64,000 nt of DNA from Streptomyces sp. NBC_01233 (GCF_035989305.1 NZ_CP108514.1:620001-684000); one strand, 5' to 3'; counted from the first letter of the stretch, positions 28,259 through 37,108 are shown. Numbers and translations are program-made. Notes: generated by a model not told the origin, from the letters alone.

Positions 28259-29257
28259 TCACTGTGGCGCGACCGCTCCCGAGTCCGGCGACTGCTGGAG
28301 TCCGGATGCGTCGACCGCCTCGAAGTCCGATCCCTTGAATCCCTTGAGTCCGTCGAGTTGGGAGTTGTCCCAGCCGGAGTTCTCTTCACCGGTGATGTAC
28401 CAGGCCGAACCGTTGTCCGCGACGATGGCGCCGTACTTCTTGAGCGCCTCGGCCACGGCCTTGGCCTGCGGGGCCAACTGCGAGGTGTCCACCGAGTTCT
28501 TGAGCCGCAGCCGCAGCCCCATGGGAGGCAGCGACTCGTCCGCGGCGGAGCCCGCCTGGTGTCGTGCGGGCCACACGTAGCTCTGGTCGGAGCGCGGCAC
28601 GGTGACGCGGATCGCGTGGTCGATCCGCCCATTGGCCGCCTCGTCGTAGCGCACCAGGCCGGGAAGGATGGCGAGTCCGGCGGCATCGGCCGACGTCCAC
28701 CCGTCGGGCCGCAGCTTGTTGGTGCGCAGATCGAAGATCGCGCCCCCACCGGCATGCCAGGCATTGTCGCCTTGCTGCTGCGCGTTCCAGAGCTCGTAGG
28801 ACTTGCACAGGGCACGGTCCCAGACGACTACGTGGCGGTCCCCGCTGCTCGCCGGACCGTTCTCGATCTTGGCGTTCCGCGGGATCCGGTACCCGGACGT
28901 ATCGCTCTCCTCTGCGTAGTCCAAGGTCACCGTCGATTCCGGCACGATCGCGTCCGAGACGGTGATGGGTATGCCGAACGGCTCGCCCTCGACGAGCCCC
29001 GATCCGAAGTCCGGGTGCAGGGGCTCCGTGGAACCGATCGAGGCGACGTACCGGGCGGAGCTCGGGTGCACGGGCAACTGGTCCACGGGTGCACGCCAGA
29101 AACTGTCCGGCAGTGAGGTCTCACAGGAACGGTCGTCCGGGGCGGTCGCGGTCGCAGTGTACCCGGGCATCAGGCACGCGGCAGTCATGGCGGCGACGGC
29201 GACGATGGCCGGGATGCCGTTGATCGAGCGCAATTCCGCTACGCGCTTCATGGTCAT
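28259..29257 (-). CDS. Secreted or lipid-anchored hypothetical protein
   Basis: A 332-residue protein with an N-terminal hydrophobic segment (about 13-35). MTAACLMPGY gives a possible lipobox Cys at about residue 28. The mature part contains FWRAPVDQLPVHPSSARYVASIGS, CKSYELWNA and GSAWYITGEEN, and seems a single globular domain of unknown function. Similar extracytoplasmic proteins occur widely in Streptomyces. Convergent with the VOC gene. Confidence 0.7.
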   Translation of the reverse strand: MTMKRVAELRSINGIPAIVAVAAMTAACLMPGYTATATAPDDRSCETSLPDSFWRAPVDQLPVHPSSARYVASIGSTEPLHPDFGSGLVEGEPFGIPITVSDAIVPESTVTLDYAEESDTSGYRIPRNAKIENGPASSGDRHVVVWDRALCKSYELWNAQQQGDNAWHAGGGAIFDLRTNKLRPDGWTSADAAGLAILPGLVRYDEAANGRIDHAIRVTVPRSDQSYVWPARHQAGSAADESLPPMGLRLRLKNSVDTSQLAPQAKAVAEALKKYGAIVADNGSAWYITGEENSGWDNSQLDGLKGFKGSDFEAVDASGLQQSPDSGAVAPQ

Positions 29258-29382
29258 CGATCATCCTAGGTAGTCGTGCACGGACGCACGGACCGAGGAG
29301 ATGGCCTCACCTCATCTGCACGGCCTCCGGGACGGCCCCTCTTCCAGCGTAGGCACGTTCGCGCCCCGGCGCCCTGCCGTCC

Positions 29383-30261
29383 TCACGTAGCGTCGGCGCC
29401 GGCCAGGAGGGTGGACCAGTCCTGGTCCACGGCCCAGTCGGTGAAGCTGTGCCAGCCGACTTCGGGATGGTCACGGCGCAGCCCGGCCACGTCTACGTCG
29501 AGGCCAGAGGTGGTGAAGTACTCGAACATGGCGGCCAGGTCTTCGGACCGGGTCCGTACGTAGGCCAGGGGTACCTCCTGGTGGCCGATCGGGCGGCCGA
29601 TGGCATCGGCGAGGATCTTCGCCATCTCGGCAGGGGTGCGCTCGTCGGAAGCTATGTCGATGCGGCGGCCGGCGAACTCGTCGCGTCGCTGAAGGACCAG
29701 TGCGGCGAACGCGCCGATGTCGGTGGCGGGTATGAGCGTGAGCGGCCGGTCGGCCGGCATGGGCCACGCGAACGTGTCCCGGAGCAGCCCTTCCAGGATC
29801 CAGCCGCTCGCATAGTTGTCCATGAACGCGGCCGGGGCGATCACCGTCCAAGGCAATCCGGCCTCACGAAGGTGCCGCTCGACCAGATGCTTGCTCTCGT
29901 AGTGCGGGACACCGGTGCCGCGGTCGGCGTGCGCGGCAGAGGTGAGCACGACGTGGCCGAGGCCGGCGGCTGCCGCGGCGTCGACGAGGGTCTTGCCCTG
30001 CCGGGTCTCGGTGGCGATGTCGGCGCCGAAGGGAGTCGTGACCGCGAAGAGCGAATCCGCTCCTTCGAGGGCCGCGTCAAGGGACGTACGGTCGTCGAAG
30101 TCGGCGCGGCGGACATCGGCTCCGAGGCTGCGCAGGGCGTCAGCCGCGGGCGCATCGGGATCACGGGTGACGGCAAGCACCTGGTGGCCGGCGGCGAGCA
30201 GGGCGCGAGCGGTTGCCCCGCCCTGGGCCCCGGTGGCTCCGGTGACGACAACGTTGAGCAT
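29383..30261 (-). CDS. NmrA-like NAD(P)-binding protein
   Basis: A 292-residue atypical short-chain dehydrogenase. The N-terminal GATGAQGGATARALLAAG binds NAD(P); the middle has TSAAHADRG and HYESKHLVERHLREAG, and no SDR Tyr-x-x-x-Lys pair in the classical place, as in NmrA and quinone-oxidoreductase-2 relatives (redox sensor or reductase). ATG 30261 follows GGGGGAACC. Its promoter carries three TGCG-N3-CGCA palindromes, so it is probably tightly repressed by a regulator encoded elsewhere. Confidence 0.87.
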   Translation of the reverse strand: MLNVVVTGATGAQGGATARALLAAGHQVLAVTRDPDAPAADALRSLGADVRRADFDDRTSLDAALEGADSLFAVTTPFGADIATETRQGKTLVDAAAAAGLGHVVLTSAAHADRGTGVPHYESKHLVERHLREAGLPWTVIAPAAFMDNYASGWILEGLLRDTFAWPMPADRPLTLIPATDIGAFAALVLQRRDEFAGRRIDIASDERTPAEMAKILADAIGRPIGHQEVPLAYVRTRSEDLAAMFEYFTTSGLDVDVAGLRRDHPEVGWHSFTDWAVDQDWSTLLAGADAT

Positions 30262-30283
30262 GGTTCCCCCACGAACAGATTCT

Positions 30284-30345
30284 CTGCGTGGCGCACTTTC
30301 TGCGCTACGCAGAGAACTATACGGGATCACTGCGCCACGCAGCAA
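30284..30345 (-). promoter_or_regulatory. Promoter with three TGCG-N3-CGCA operators
   Basis: On the minus strand TTGCTG (30345-30340) and TATAGT (30322-30317) form -35 and -10 boxes with 17-bp spacing. TGCG-N3-CGCA occurs at 30331-30341 (inside the spacer), 30301-30311 and 30284-30294 (downstream of the start). TTCTCTGCGT/ACGCAGAGAA (30280-30289/30307-30316) frames the latter two. This is a typical repressor arrangement for the NmrA-like gene. Confidence 0.7.
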
Positions 30346-30423
30346 TAGGGAACGCCGTCCGGCTGCAGAGCCCCGGCGCCCGCGGTCGTACGAGCGGGCG
30401 CCGATGCCGACGCCGATGCCGGC

Positions 30424-31854
30424 TCAGCGAAGGGGGCCCGCCAGCAGTCCGGGAAGCGTCGCGACGGCCGGGGGCAGTGCACGGAGGGCGGAGGCCGGGC
30501 CGTCAGCCGCCGGGACGCCCATGGGCAAGGCCTCGGCGGGACGGTTCTTCGCGGCCGGGTCCGTTGCGCGCGGTGCGGTGGCACCGCAAAGGGACCGGTC
30601 CCGATAGTCCCTCAGGGCGGCGTCGGCCGGGTGCGGGACGAAGGCGGTGCCGTCCTCGTTGAGGCGCTGGTACTTCATCAGGTTGTAGCCGATGGCGAAC
30701 TGCCGGGTGCCGTCCGGGCTGGACAGTGCCCACGTACCGGCGCCCCAGACGCCCCCGTCGTGCCCCCAGGCCGGGCCGCAGGGCGTGTCCATGGTGTAGA
30801 TGCCGAGGCCGTAGCGCATGATCAAGGAACCCTTTTCGTCCCTGACGTCGACAGCGGTGCGCATCTCGTCCAGCTGGTGGCGCGGCAGCAGGTTGCCGGT
30901 CAGCAGGGTGCGGTAGAAGGCGTTGAGGTCCTGCGGTGTGGAGACGAGGGCGCCCGCGGTGCCGGCCCAGGTCATGTTGTAGACGCTGTAGTCGCGCGGC
31001 GGGTCGATTAGCCCGAAGAAGCTCTCGTACATGCGCGCATGGGCGCCGCGGATGTGCGGGTCGGTGCCGGGGAAGTAGGTGTCCCGCAAGCCGGCCCGCC
31101 GGATCACGTCCTGGGTGATCAGTCGTTCCGGGTCCTGGCCGGTCACCTTGCGGAGCACCTCGCCCAACAGCAGGTAGTTGGTGTTGGAGTAGGTCCAGTC
31201 GGTACCGGGTTCGAACAGCTGCGGCCGGGCCACCCCGTACCCGATCAGCTCGGCGGGCCGTACCGTGCGGAACCGGTGGTCGTCCAGGCTCTCCGTGGTG
31301 CCCTTCTTGAGGGAGGGGAAGGCGTCCGCGATGTAGTCGTCGATGCCGCTGGTGTGGTTGAGGAGCATGCGTACGGTCACCTTGCGGCCGCGCTCGCCGG
31401 GCAGGAGTTCGGGCACGTAGTCCGCGACCGGCCGGTCCAGGCCCACCCGGCCCTTCGCGGACTGCTGGAGCACGGCGACGGCGGTGAAGGTCTTGGTGAC
31501 GCTGCCGACGCGGTGCCGGAGGTCGGGGCGGGTCGGTATGCCGACGGAAAGGTCGGCGAGGCCGGCGGCTCCGTCGAAGCGATCGCGTCCGTCGCGGACC
31601 GCGGAGTAGACGCCGTACACGCCCGCCTCCTGGATGGCGTTCAGCCTCGCCTGCAGCTGAGCGCGGTCGGGGTGCCGGCCCGACGCCGTGGCACGAGCGG
31701 CCGGCGACTCCTCGCCGGCGGCGGTGGCCGCCGGAGCGAGGCCCGCGAGCAGGGCTGCGGCGACGGCGGTGACGGTGACGGTGACGGTGACGGTGACGGA
31801 GGCAACGCGGCGCAGGCGCGGTACGGGTCGGTCTGCAGGAGAGGTGTGGGGCAC
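30424..31854 (-). CDS. Secreted beta-lactamase-family serine hydrolase
   Basis: A 476-residue class C-like hydrolase (D-alanyl-D-alanine carboxypeptidase/esterase group). GTG 31854 is chosen for the GAGGAG site; the frame is open upstream to 31989. The signal peptide includes a VTVTVTVT stretch coded by a hexanucleotide repeat. Catalytic Ser-x-x-Lys is SVTK (in RVGSVTKTFTAVAVLQ), the Tyr motif is YSNTNY, and the HxG-like triad is HDGG. Acts outside the cell on peptides or esters. The C-terminal ~60 residues are low complexity. Confidence 0.87.
   Translation of the reverse strand: MPHTSPADRPVPRLRRVASVTVTVTVTVTAVAAALLAGLAPAATAAGEESPAARATASGRHPDRAQLQARLNAIQEAGVYGVYSAVRDGRDRFDGAAGLADLSVGIPTRPDLRHRVGSVTKTFTAVAVLQQSAKGRVGLDRPVADYVPELLPGERGRKVTVRMLLNHTSGIDDYIADAFPSLKKGTTESLDDHRFRTVRPAELIGYGVARPQLFEPGTDWTYSNTNYLLLGEVLRKVTGQDPERLITQDVIRRAGLRDTYFPGTDPHIRGAHARMYESFFGLIDPPRDYSVYNMTWAGTAGALVSTPQDLNAFYRTLLTGNLLPRHQLDEMRTAVDVRDEKGSLIMRYGLGIYTMDTPCGPAWGHDGGVWGAGTWALSSPDGTRQFAIGYNLMKYQRLNEDGTAFVPHPADAALRDYRDRSLCGATAPRATDPAAKNRPAEALPMGVPAADGPASALRALPPAVATLPGLLAGPLR
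31771..31799. repeat. Hexanucleotide tandem repeat (GACGGT)n
   Basis: About five copies. Within the reverse-strand hydrolase gene it encodes the Val-Thr run of the signal peptide, so copy-number change would lengthen or shorten the hydrophobic core without a frameshift. Confidence 0.9.
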
Positions 31855-32047
31855 GGCGACTCCTCGTCGGTGGCCCGGTGGGGCCCGGCGATCTGGGACA
31901 CCTCGATTCTTGGCCCCCTCCCCGCCGTGCGGCCTCCTCCACCAGGACGAACAAGGCATCAACCTCCAGAAGGAGATGCACCTTGACAACCCATTACATT
32001 TGTCACGCCGAGCCCCGAGCGCTGAGCCCCGACCGTCATCGCCACCG

Positions 32048-33022
32048 TCAGCGGAGCGGTCGCTCCCCTGTCGAGCGCGCGTAGCGGTCCGCGAGGCCGC
32101 GGAGGTGGGTGACCAGTTCCGGGGGTTCCGTGACGTCGAAGTCGAAGTCGAGCATGCCCAGGTAGGCGGCGAGGGTCTGCACCGTGTCGGCGCCGGTGAC
32201 CAGAACGCAGGTATCGGCGTCGAGCGCCTCGACCGTGCCGACCGCGGGATTGATCCGCTCGGCCACCGCTGCCGCCGGGGCGTGCACGGTCACGCGTGCG
32301 TGGTGGCGCCAGGCTGCGCCCGACACCCGTAGCGCGACGTACGCGGCCACGTCGCCGCCGGGCGGTTCGCGCGGGGTGAAGCGCGGTCCGGTCGGAGTGC
32401 GGGGCTGGATCCGGTCGATCCGGAAGGTCCGCCAGTCCTCCCGCTCCACGTCCCATGCCACCAGGTACCAGCGACGCCCCCAGTTCACCGCCCGGTACGG
32501 CTCCACGATGCGGCGGGTGGGCGAGCCCGCGTGGTCCAGGTAGTCGAAGCGGAGCCGCTCCTGGTCGCGGCAGGCGGATACGAGGGTGGTCAGTACGTCT
32601 GCGGACACGGCCGGAACCGGACGGTCCGCCGGCACGGCCACGGTGTACGCCATGAGGGTCCGTACTCGGCGGCGCAGCCGGGAAGGCAGTACCTGCTCCA
32701 GCTTGGTCAGCGCCCGCAGCGAGGTCTCCTCCGTTCCGGGGACGGCTCCCTGCATGGCGGTGCGCAGCGCGATCGTCACGGCGACGGCCTCCTCGTCGTC
32801 GAGCAGCAGCGGGGGCATGGCGGCGCCGGCGCCCAGCCGGTATCCGCCGGTGGTTCCGCGCGTGGCGTCCACGGGATAGCCGAGGTCGCGCAGCCGTTCG
32901 ATGTCGTTGCGGACGGTGCGGCCGCTCACCCCGAGGCGCTCGGCCAGTTCGGATCCAGGCCAGGCCCTCGGGGCCTGCAGCAGGGAGAGCAGACGCAGCA
33001 AGCGTGCGGAGGTATCGAGCAT
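32048..33022 (-). CDS. WYL-domain transcriptional regulator (YafY-like)
   Basis: A 324-residue regulator. The N-terminal DeoR-like helix-turn-helix covers about residues 5-60 (ELAERLGVSGRTVRNDIERLRDLG). The WYL domain spans about 140-215, with WGRRWYLVAWDVEREDWRTFRIDRI as the ligand-binding heart. A C-terminal WCX-type extension is present. WYL domains sense nucleic acid or small molecules. It diverges from the catalytically defective epoxide-hydrolase homologue with 63 bp between the starts, so it very probably controls that gene. Confidence 0.9.
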   Translation of the reverse strand: MLDTSARLLRLLSLLQAPRAWPGSELAERLGVSGRTVRNDIERLRDLGYPVDATRGTTGGYRLGAGAAMPPLLLDDEEAVAVTIALRTAMQGAVPGTEETSLRALTKLEQVLPSRLRRRVRTLMAYTVAVPADRPVPAVSADVLTTLVSACRDQERLRFDYLDHAGSPTRRIVEPYRAVNWGRRWYLVAWDVEREDWRTFRIDRIQPRTPTGPRFTPREPPGGDVAAYVALRVSGAAWRHHARVTVHAPAAAVAERINPAVGTVEALDADTCVLVTGADTVQTLAAYLGMLDFDFDVTEPPELVTHLRGLADRYARSTGERPLR

Positions 33023-33085
33023 GAGGACCAGCCTGTTGCGTCATTAGGAAGGCGTCGTGCCTATATCGAGAATATTGTCTTACCC

Positions 33086-34231
33086 ATGGAGAACAGCAGC
33101 AACACCGACGCCCGGATCCACCCCTTCCGCATCGAGGTCCCGCAGGTCGAGCTCGACGACCTGCGCGACCGGCTGGCACGTACCCGCTGGGGCAGCGAGA
33201 TCCCCGGCGCCGGCTGGAGCCGGGGCGTGCCCACGGACTACCTCAAGGCCCTGGCCGCGTACTGGGCCGACGGTTTCGACTGGCGCAAGGCGGAGGCGGA
33301 GCTCAACGAGTTCCCCCAGTTCACCACCGAGATCGACGGCCAGAACATCCACTTCCTGCAGGTCCGTTCGCAGCGTCCGGATGCCGTCCCGCTGCTCCTG
33401 CTGCACGACTGGCCCTGTTCCTTCGTGCAGTTCGCCGATGTCATCCGGCCGCTGACGGAGGACTTCCACGTCATCGTGACCTCGACCCCCGGCACGGGCT
33501 TCTCCGGTCCGCTGGGCGAGGCGGGGTGGAACACCGGGCGCGTCGCCGGCGCGTTCGTCGAGCTCATGAGCCGGCTCGGGTACGACTCCTACGGCGTCCA
33601 GGGGACGGGCGGTGGTGCCTGGATCGCCGCCGAGATGGGCCGGCAGGTACCCGACCGGGTCCTCGGCGTGCACGTCAACGGCCTGGTCACCTTCCCCTCC
33701 GGCGACCCGGCCGAATTCGACGGGCTGACCGCCTCCGAGCAGGAGCGGCTGGCCCGGCTGGAGAACTTCCAGCAGGACAAGATGGGCTTCAACGCCATCC
33801 AGTCCACCCGCCCCCAGACCCTCGCCTACGGGCTGCACGACTCGCCGGTCGGTCAACTCGCCTGGATCACCGAGAAGTTCAAGGAGTGGACCGACCCGGC
33901 CGCCGAGCTCCCCGAGGACGCCGTCGGGCGGGACCGCCTTCTGACTAATGTCAGCGTCTACTGGTTCAGCGGCACGGCGGGCCCCTCGGCGAACCTGTAC
34001 TACGAGTCGGGCCACGACCCGAGCGCCTGGGCCCCGAAGCCGCGCGGCACCGTCCCGACCGGTGTGGCCGTCGCCCTGCCGACCGACATCGCCATCCGCC
34101 GCTTCGCCGAGCGCGACCACAACGTCACCCACTGGACCGAGTTGGAGCGGGGCGGCAACTTCCTGTCGCTGGAGCAGCCGGAGGCGTTCGTCCTCGACGT
34201 CCGCACCTTCTTCGCCTCGCTGGACAGCTGA
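33086..34231 (+). CDS. Epoxide hydrolase homologue lacking catalytic residues
   Basis: A 381-residue EHN-type protein, full length and colinear with the intact hydrolase at 18915-20114. In ungapped comparison the nucleophile Asp is Gly175 (VQGTGGGAW in place of VQGGDWGAA), the base His is Asn358 (GGNFLSLEQ in place of GGHFPAMEV), and the oxyanion loop HGWP is HDWP (107-110). The rest of the fold, including STPGTGFSGP and the cap, is well kept and the frame is clean. That argues for selection for a non-hydrolytic role such as ligand binding. It diverges from a WYL regulator gene. Confidence 0.85.
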   Translation: MENSSNTDARIHPFRIEVPQVELDDLRDRLARTRWGSEIPGAGWSRGVPTDYLKALAAYWADGFDWRKAEAELNEFPQFTTEIDGQNIHFLQVRSQRPDAVPLLLLHDWPCSFVQFADVIRPLTEDFHVIVTSTPGTGFSGPLGEAGWNTGRVAGAFVELMSRLGYDSYGVQGTGGGAWIAAEMGRQVPDRVLGVHVNGLVTFPSGDPAEFDGLTASEQERLARLENFQQDKMGFNAIQSTRPQTLAYGLHDSPVGQLAWITEKFKEWTDPAAELPEDAVGRDRLLTNVSVYWFSGTAGPSANLYYESGHDPSAWAPKPRGTVPTGVAVALPTDIAIRRFAERDHNVTHWTELERGGNFLSLEQPEAFVLDVRTFFASLDS

Positions 34232-34356
34232 CGCCCACGGCCGGCCCTCCCGCGAGGACGCCCGGGCGGCCCACGGCGCCGAAGCGCCGACCCCACGGCC
34301 CGGGCCGGGCCGGGCCGCTCCGGGAACGGCTCAACTGCACGACACGCGCCATGAAC

Positions 34357-34375
34357 TTAGGTAGGCCTTACCTAA
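34357..34375. promoter_or_regulatory. Iron box (DmdR1/IdeR/DtxR-type operator)
   Basis: TTAGGTAGGCCTTACCTAA is a near-perfect 19-bp dyad (one mismatch between the arms) matching the actinobacterial iron-box consensus TTAGGTTAGGCTMACCTAA as I recall it. It lies 20 bp before the ATG at 34396. Confidence 0.8.
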
Positions 34376-34395
34376 AGACAACCTAGGGTGCAGGC

Positions 34396-34697
34396 ATGAA
34401 GAAGATCATCCGCGTACTGACGGCGGTGGCGGCCGGTCCGGCCCTCGCCGCGACCGCTCCGGCGGGCGCCTCCCGACTCGAACTCCCCCGGCCCACCGGC
34501 GCCTTCAGCGTGGGGCGCGACACCCTCCACCTGGTGGACCGGGAGCGCAAGGACCCCTGCGGGTAGCGGTGCGTCTCTCGGCCGCCCGGTCCCGGCAGAT
34601 CACTCGGGCGTACGTCGGCGACTTCTTCGACCTGCACCTGCGCGCGATGCCGGCGCCCCGCCTGGACGGTCCGACGACGGCCGCCCCGGAGGTCGTC
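34396..34697 (+). pseudogene. Secreted alpha/beta hydrolase (PAF-acetylhydrolase/lipase-like), gutted
   Basis: A signal peptide (MKKIIRVLTAVAA...APAGA) and the start of the mature enzyme (LELPRPTGAFSVGRDTLHL, VDRERKDP) end at TAG 34564-34566 after 56 codons. From about 34569 another frame holds the same family's C-terminus (RQITRAYVGDFFDLHLRAMP, then LDGPTTAAPEV). About 300 residues, including the catalytic triad, are missing. The gene lies directly under an iron box, so the regulatory site has outlived its target. Confidence 0.75.
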
Positions 34698-35127
34698 ACT
34701 GCTCGCCGAGCACCATCCACTTCTCCGGCTCTCCCATCGGTTCGAATCCCACCTCGGCGTAGACCGCGTGGGCGTCTGCGGTGGCCAGCAGGACACGGCG
34801 CAGCCCGTACGGGGCGAGGTGCTCCTTGACGGCACTCACCAGGGCGGTGCCCAGGCCCTTGCCGCGTACGGTGGGATCGATGTAGACGTCGCAGAGCCAG
34901 GCGAAGGTGCTCTGGTCGGTGACCACCCGGGCGTAGCCGGCCTGCACACCGGACGCGCTGTCGTAGAGGCCGAAGTTCAGGGACGCGGCAATGGCCAGGT
35001 CCTGCTTCTCCCGGGGCCGGCCGAGGGCCCAGTACGCGTCCTGCGACAGCCACTGGTGTATCAGCGCGTGATCGAGGCGCTCGGGAGCGGTGGAGATCTC
35101 ATAACCGGGCGGAAGGGCACTGTTCAT
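34696..35127 (-). CDS. GNAT family N-acetyltransferase
   Basis: A 143-residue acetyltransferase. The acetyl-CoA loop is in LCDVYIDPTVRGKGLGTALVSAVKEHL (R-G-K-G-L-G), with a final strand VLLATADAHAVYAEVGFEPM. ATG 35127 gives MNSALPPGYEIST, typical of YjgM/DUF-type GNATs. Divergent from another GNAT gene. Substrate unknown. Confidence 0.88.
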   Translation of the reverse strand: MNSALPPGYEISTAPERLDHALIHQWLSQDAYWALGRPREKQDLAIAASLNFGLYDSASGVQAGYARVVTDQSTFAWLCDVYIDPTVRGKGLGTALVSAVKEHLAPYGLRRVLLATADAHAVYAEVGFEPMGEPEKWMVLGEQ

Positions 35128-35252
35128 GCCCGCATCCAAGCAGTCCGGCCGTACGCGGGCCAACGAATACCCGCACGACGGCGGGTGATCCGTCCGGCGT
35201 GTCCGTCGACGCACGGCAGGGGCCGCCCGGTACCGCTGCCTACCGTGACCTC

Positions 35253-35939
35253 ATGAACGCACGTACAGCGCCGCCTTCCTCCGGATACGGGATCCGGTGC
35301 GCGCGGCCGGCCGAAGCGCGCGCCGTCGCCACGCTCCTGGCCGGCGCCTTCGCCGACGACCCGGTCATGACGTGGATGGTCCCCGGCCCCGCCGGGCGGG
35401 AGCGCAGGATCGCCGTCTACTTCAAGCCGGCCCAGCGGCAGCAGCGGCCACGGGCCGGCGGTGTCCGGGTGGCCGCGACCGGTGGGGGTCGGCTCCTGGC
35501 CTCCGCGCTGTGGTCGGGGCCCGGCCGCTGGAAGACCTCCGCGGTAAAGGAACTGGCCGCCATGCCGTACTACGCACGCGTGTTCGGCACACGCCGGATG
35601 CCGAGGGCGGCGGACGTCCAGAACGCCCTGCACGAGGTCCACCCGGACGCGCCGCACTGGTATCTGTCGACCTTGGGAACGGACCCCGCGCTCCAGGGAG
35701 CGGGCATCGGTTCGGCCCTGGTTCGGGAGCAACCGGCCCACTGCGACCGGCTCGGGGAGCCCGCCTACCTGGAGTCCGGCAAGGCCTCGGACGTCCCCTT
35801 CCACGAACGGTTCGGCTTCCGCGTCACGCACGAGATCCGGCTGCCGGACGACGGGCCGACCCTCTGGACGATGTGGCGCGAGCCCGGCCGCGGAACGGGT
35901 CCCGTGGCCGGTGGGCGCACCCGCCACCCGCGTCGGTGA
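35253..35939 (+). CDS. GNAT family N-acetyltransferase
   Basis: A 228-residue protein. The N-terminal half has AFADDPVMTWMVP, typical of this long GNAT group. The acetyl-CoA motif is TLGTDPALQGAGIGSALV, followed by AYLESGKASDVPFHERFGF. The C-terminal ~20 residues are Arg/Gly-rich. Distinct from the divergent GNAT at 34696. Substrate unknown. Confidence 0.85.
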   Translation: MNARTAPPSSGYGIRCARPAEARAVATLLAGAFADDPVMTWMVPGPAGRERRIAVYFKPAQRQQRPRAGGVRVAATGGGRLLASALWSGPGRWKTSAVKELAAMPYYARVFGTRRMPRAADVQNALHEVHPDAPHWYLSTLGTDPALQGAGIGSALVREQPAHCDRLGEPAYLESGKASDVPFHERFGFRVTHEIRLPDDGPTLWTMWREPGRGTGPVAGGRTRHPRR

Positions 35940-35943
35940 CGGC

Positions 35944-36570
35944 TCAGGCGGTGGCCGCCGGGGTTGCGACGGCCTCCCAGGCATACCCGTCCGGGTCCGT
36001 GAAGGCCCCGGCACCGCCACCGAGGACGAGACGGTGCGATCCGGTGCCGTCGGCGGGGACGCCGACGTCCTTGGCGAGGGCGCGGCGCCCGTACAGCGCC
36101 AGCTGGACGGGGCCCTGACCGGCGGCGAACTCGACGTACTTGCGGCCGAAGCTCTTCGCCACCACAAGGCCCTGGCCGACGTAGAACTGCCTGCTCTCGG
36201 CCACGTCGGCGGCTCCCAGCAGGAGGACGATCTTCTCGATGTCCCGGGTGGCCGGCCCGCTGTCCTTCTTCTCCGAGGTCGCGACCTTCAGGATCGTCCC
36301 GTCCGGGGCCCGTACGACGCCGCCGTAGCCCCAGAACGACTTCGAGGCGGGCTTGAGCGTCGTCGCGCCGGCGTCGAGGGCGGCGCCGACGAAGGCGTTG
36401 ACGTCGGCCGGCTGGGCCACGGTGAGCGACAGTGCGAACCCGCGGAAACCGGTCGTCGGCGCGTCCGAGGCACGCAGGCGCACCTGCGTGCCCAGACCGA
36501 AGGCGGTGTAGAAGTGGTCGGCGGCCGTGAGGTCGGCCACCTCGAGGGTGACGGATTCAATGGAAGTCAT
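35944..36570 (-). CDS. VOC family protein with two modules
   Basis: A 208-residue glyoxalase-fold protein with two tandem modules: IESVTLEVADLTAADHFYTAFGLG and the second around IEKIVLLLGAADVAESRQFYVGQGL, ending FTDPDGYAWEAVA. Each module provides half of a metal site. Convergent with a GNAT gene. Substrate not predictable. Confidence 0.87.
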   Translation of the reverse strand: MTSIESVTLEVADLTAADHFYTAFGLGTQVRLRASDAPTTGFRGFALSLTVAQPADVNAFVGAALDAGATTLKPASKSFWGYGGVVRAPDGTILKVATSEKKDSGPATRDIEKIVLLLGAADVAESRQFYVGQGLVVAKSFGRKYVEFAAGQGPVQLALYGRRALAKDVGVPADGTGSHRLVLGGGAGAFTDPDGYAWEAVATPAATA

Positions 36571-36614
36571 ACCCGTCACGCTAGGCGCCGCTCCCCCGCC
36601 GCCGCTTCTCGATT

Positions 36615-36633
36615 CCTGACCGATCCGGTCAGG
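36615..36633. terminator. Short hairpin between same-strand genes
   Basis: A perfect 8-bp stem with a 3-nt loop (CCTGACCG atc CGGTCAGG) at the end of the CBM48 gene and upstream of the VOC gene on the reverse strand. It may be a terminator or an operator. Confidence 0.5.
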
Positions 36634-36904
36634 TGTGCAGACGGCTGTTGGGGCCTTCCTGGTCTCCCGCGCTCTCGTCGTTGAACCAGTAGTCACCGGC
36701 AGCCAGGTAGCGGAAGCAGTGCGTGCTCTCGTTGGGCAGCTCGACGGTGACCGCACGCTTGCCGTCCTTGCGCGGCCGCAGGGTGTGGACCCCGGGCTGC
36801 CAATCGTTGAAGTCGCCCACCACACTCACCGTCCCGGCCGGGCTGTCCGCGGGGAGGACGAAGGTCACCTGGGTACGGTCCTTGCGCAGCTTGCGCTCCA
36901 GCAT
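36629..36904 (-). CDS. Isoamylase early-set (CBM48-like) small protein
   Basis: 91 residues consisting of a single immunoglobulin-like glycogen-binding early-set domain: VTFVLPADSPAGTVSVVGDF then NDWQPGVHTLRPRKDG and CFRYLAAGDYWFNDESA. Free-standing forms occur in many bacteria and may bind glycogen-like glucans. No catalytic domain is attached. Confidence 0.85.
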   Translation of the reverse strand: MLERKLRKDRTQVTFVLPADSPAGTVSVVGDFNDWQPGVHTLRPRKDGKRAVTVELPNESTHCFRYLAAGDYWFNDESAGDQEGPNSRLHT

Positions 36905-37108
36905 CAGGGGCTCCTAAGGGCACGGGGGCGGATCCCACCCATCCTGGGCACTGGAGCTGCCGCCCGCATGCCGACGCCGCCGCCGACGCCCGGGCATCAC
37001 CCTTACGCCACCATCCGTAGCCGGATGCGTGCGGAACGCTCGGTTCGCCAGCGCGAACAGCGACACCTGCGGCATTAGGCTCGGAGGAGGCCGAGAAGGA
37101 GATGTGGC

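Noticed and set aside
33023..33085. Sigma-70 promoter TTGCGT ... TATATC for the epoxide-hydrolase homologue
   Set aside because: Spacing of 20 bp is too long; not supportable.
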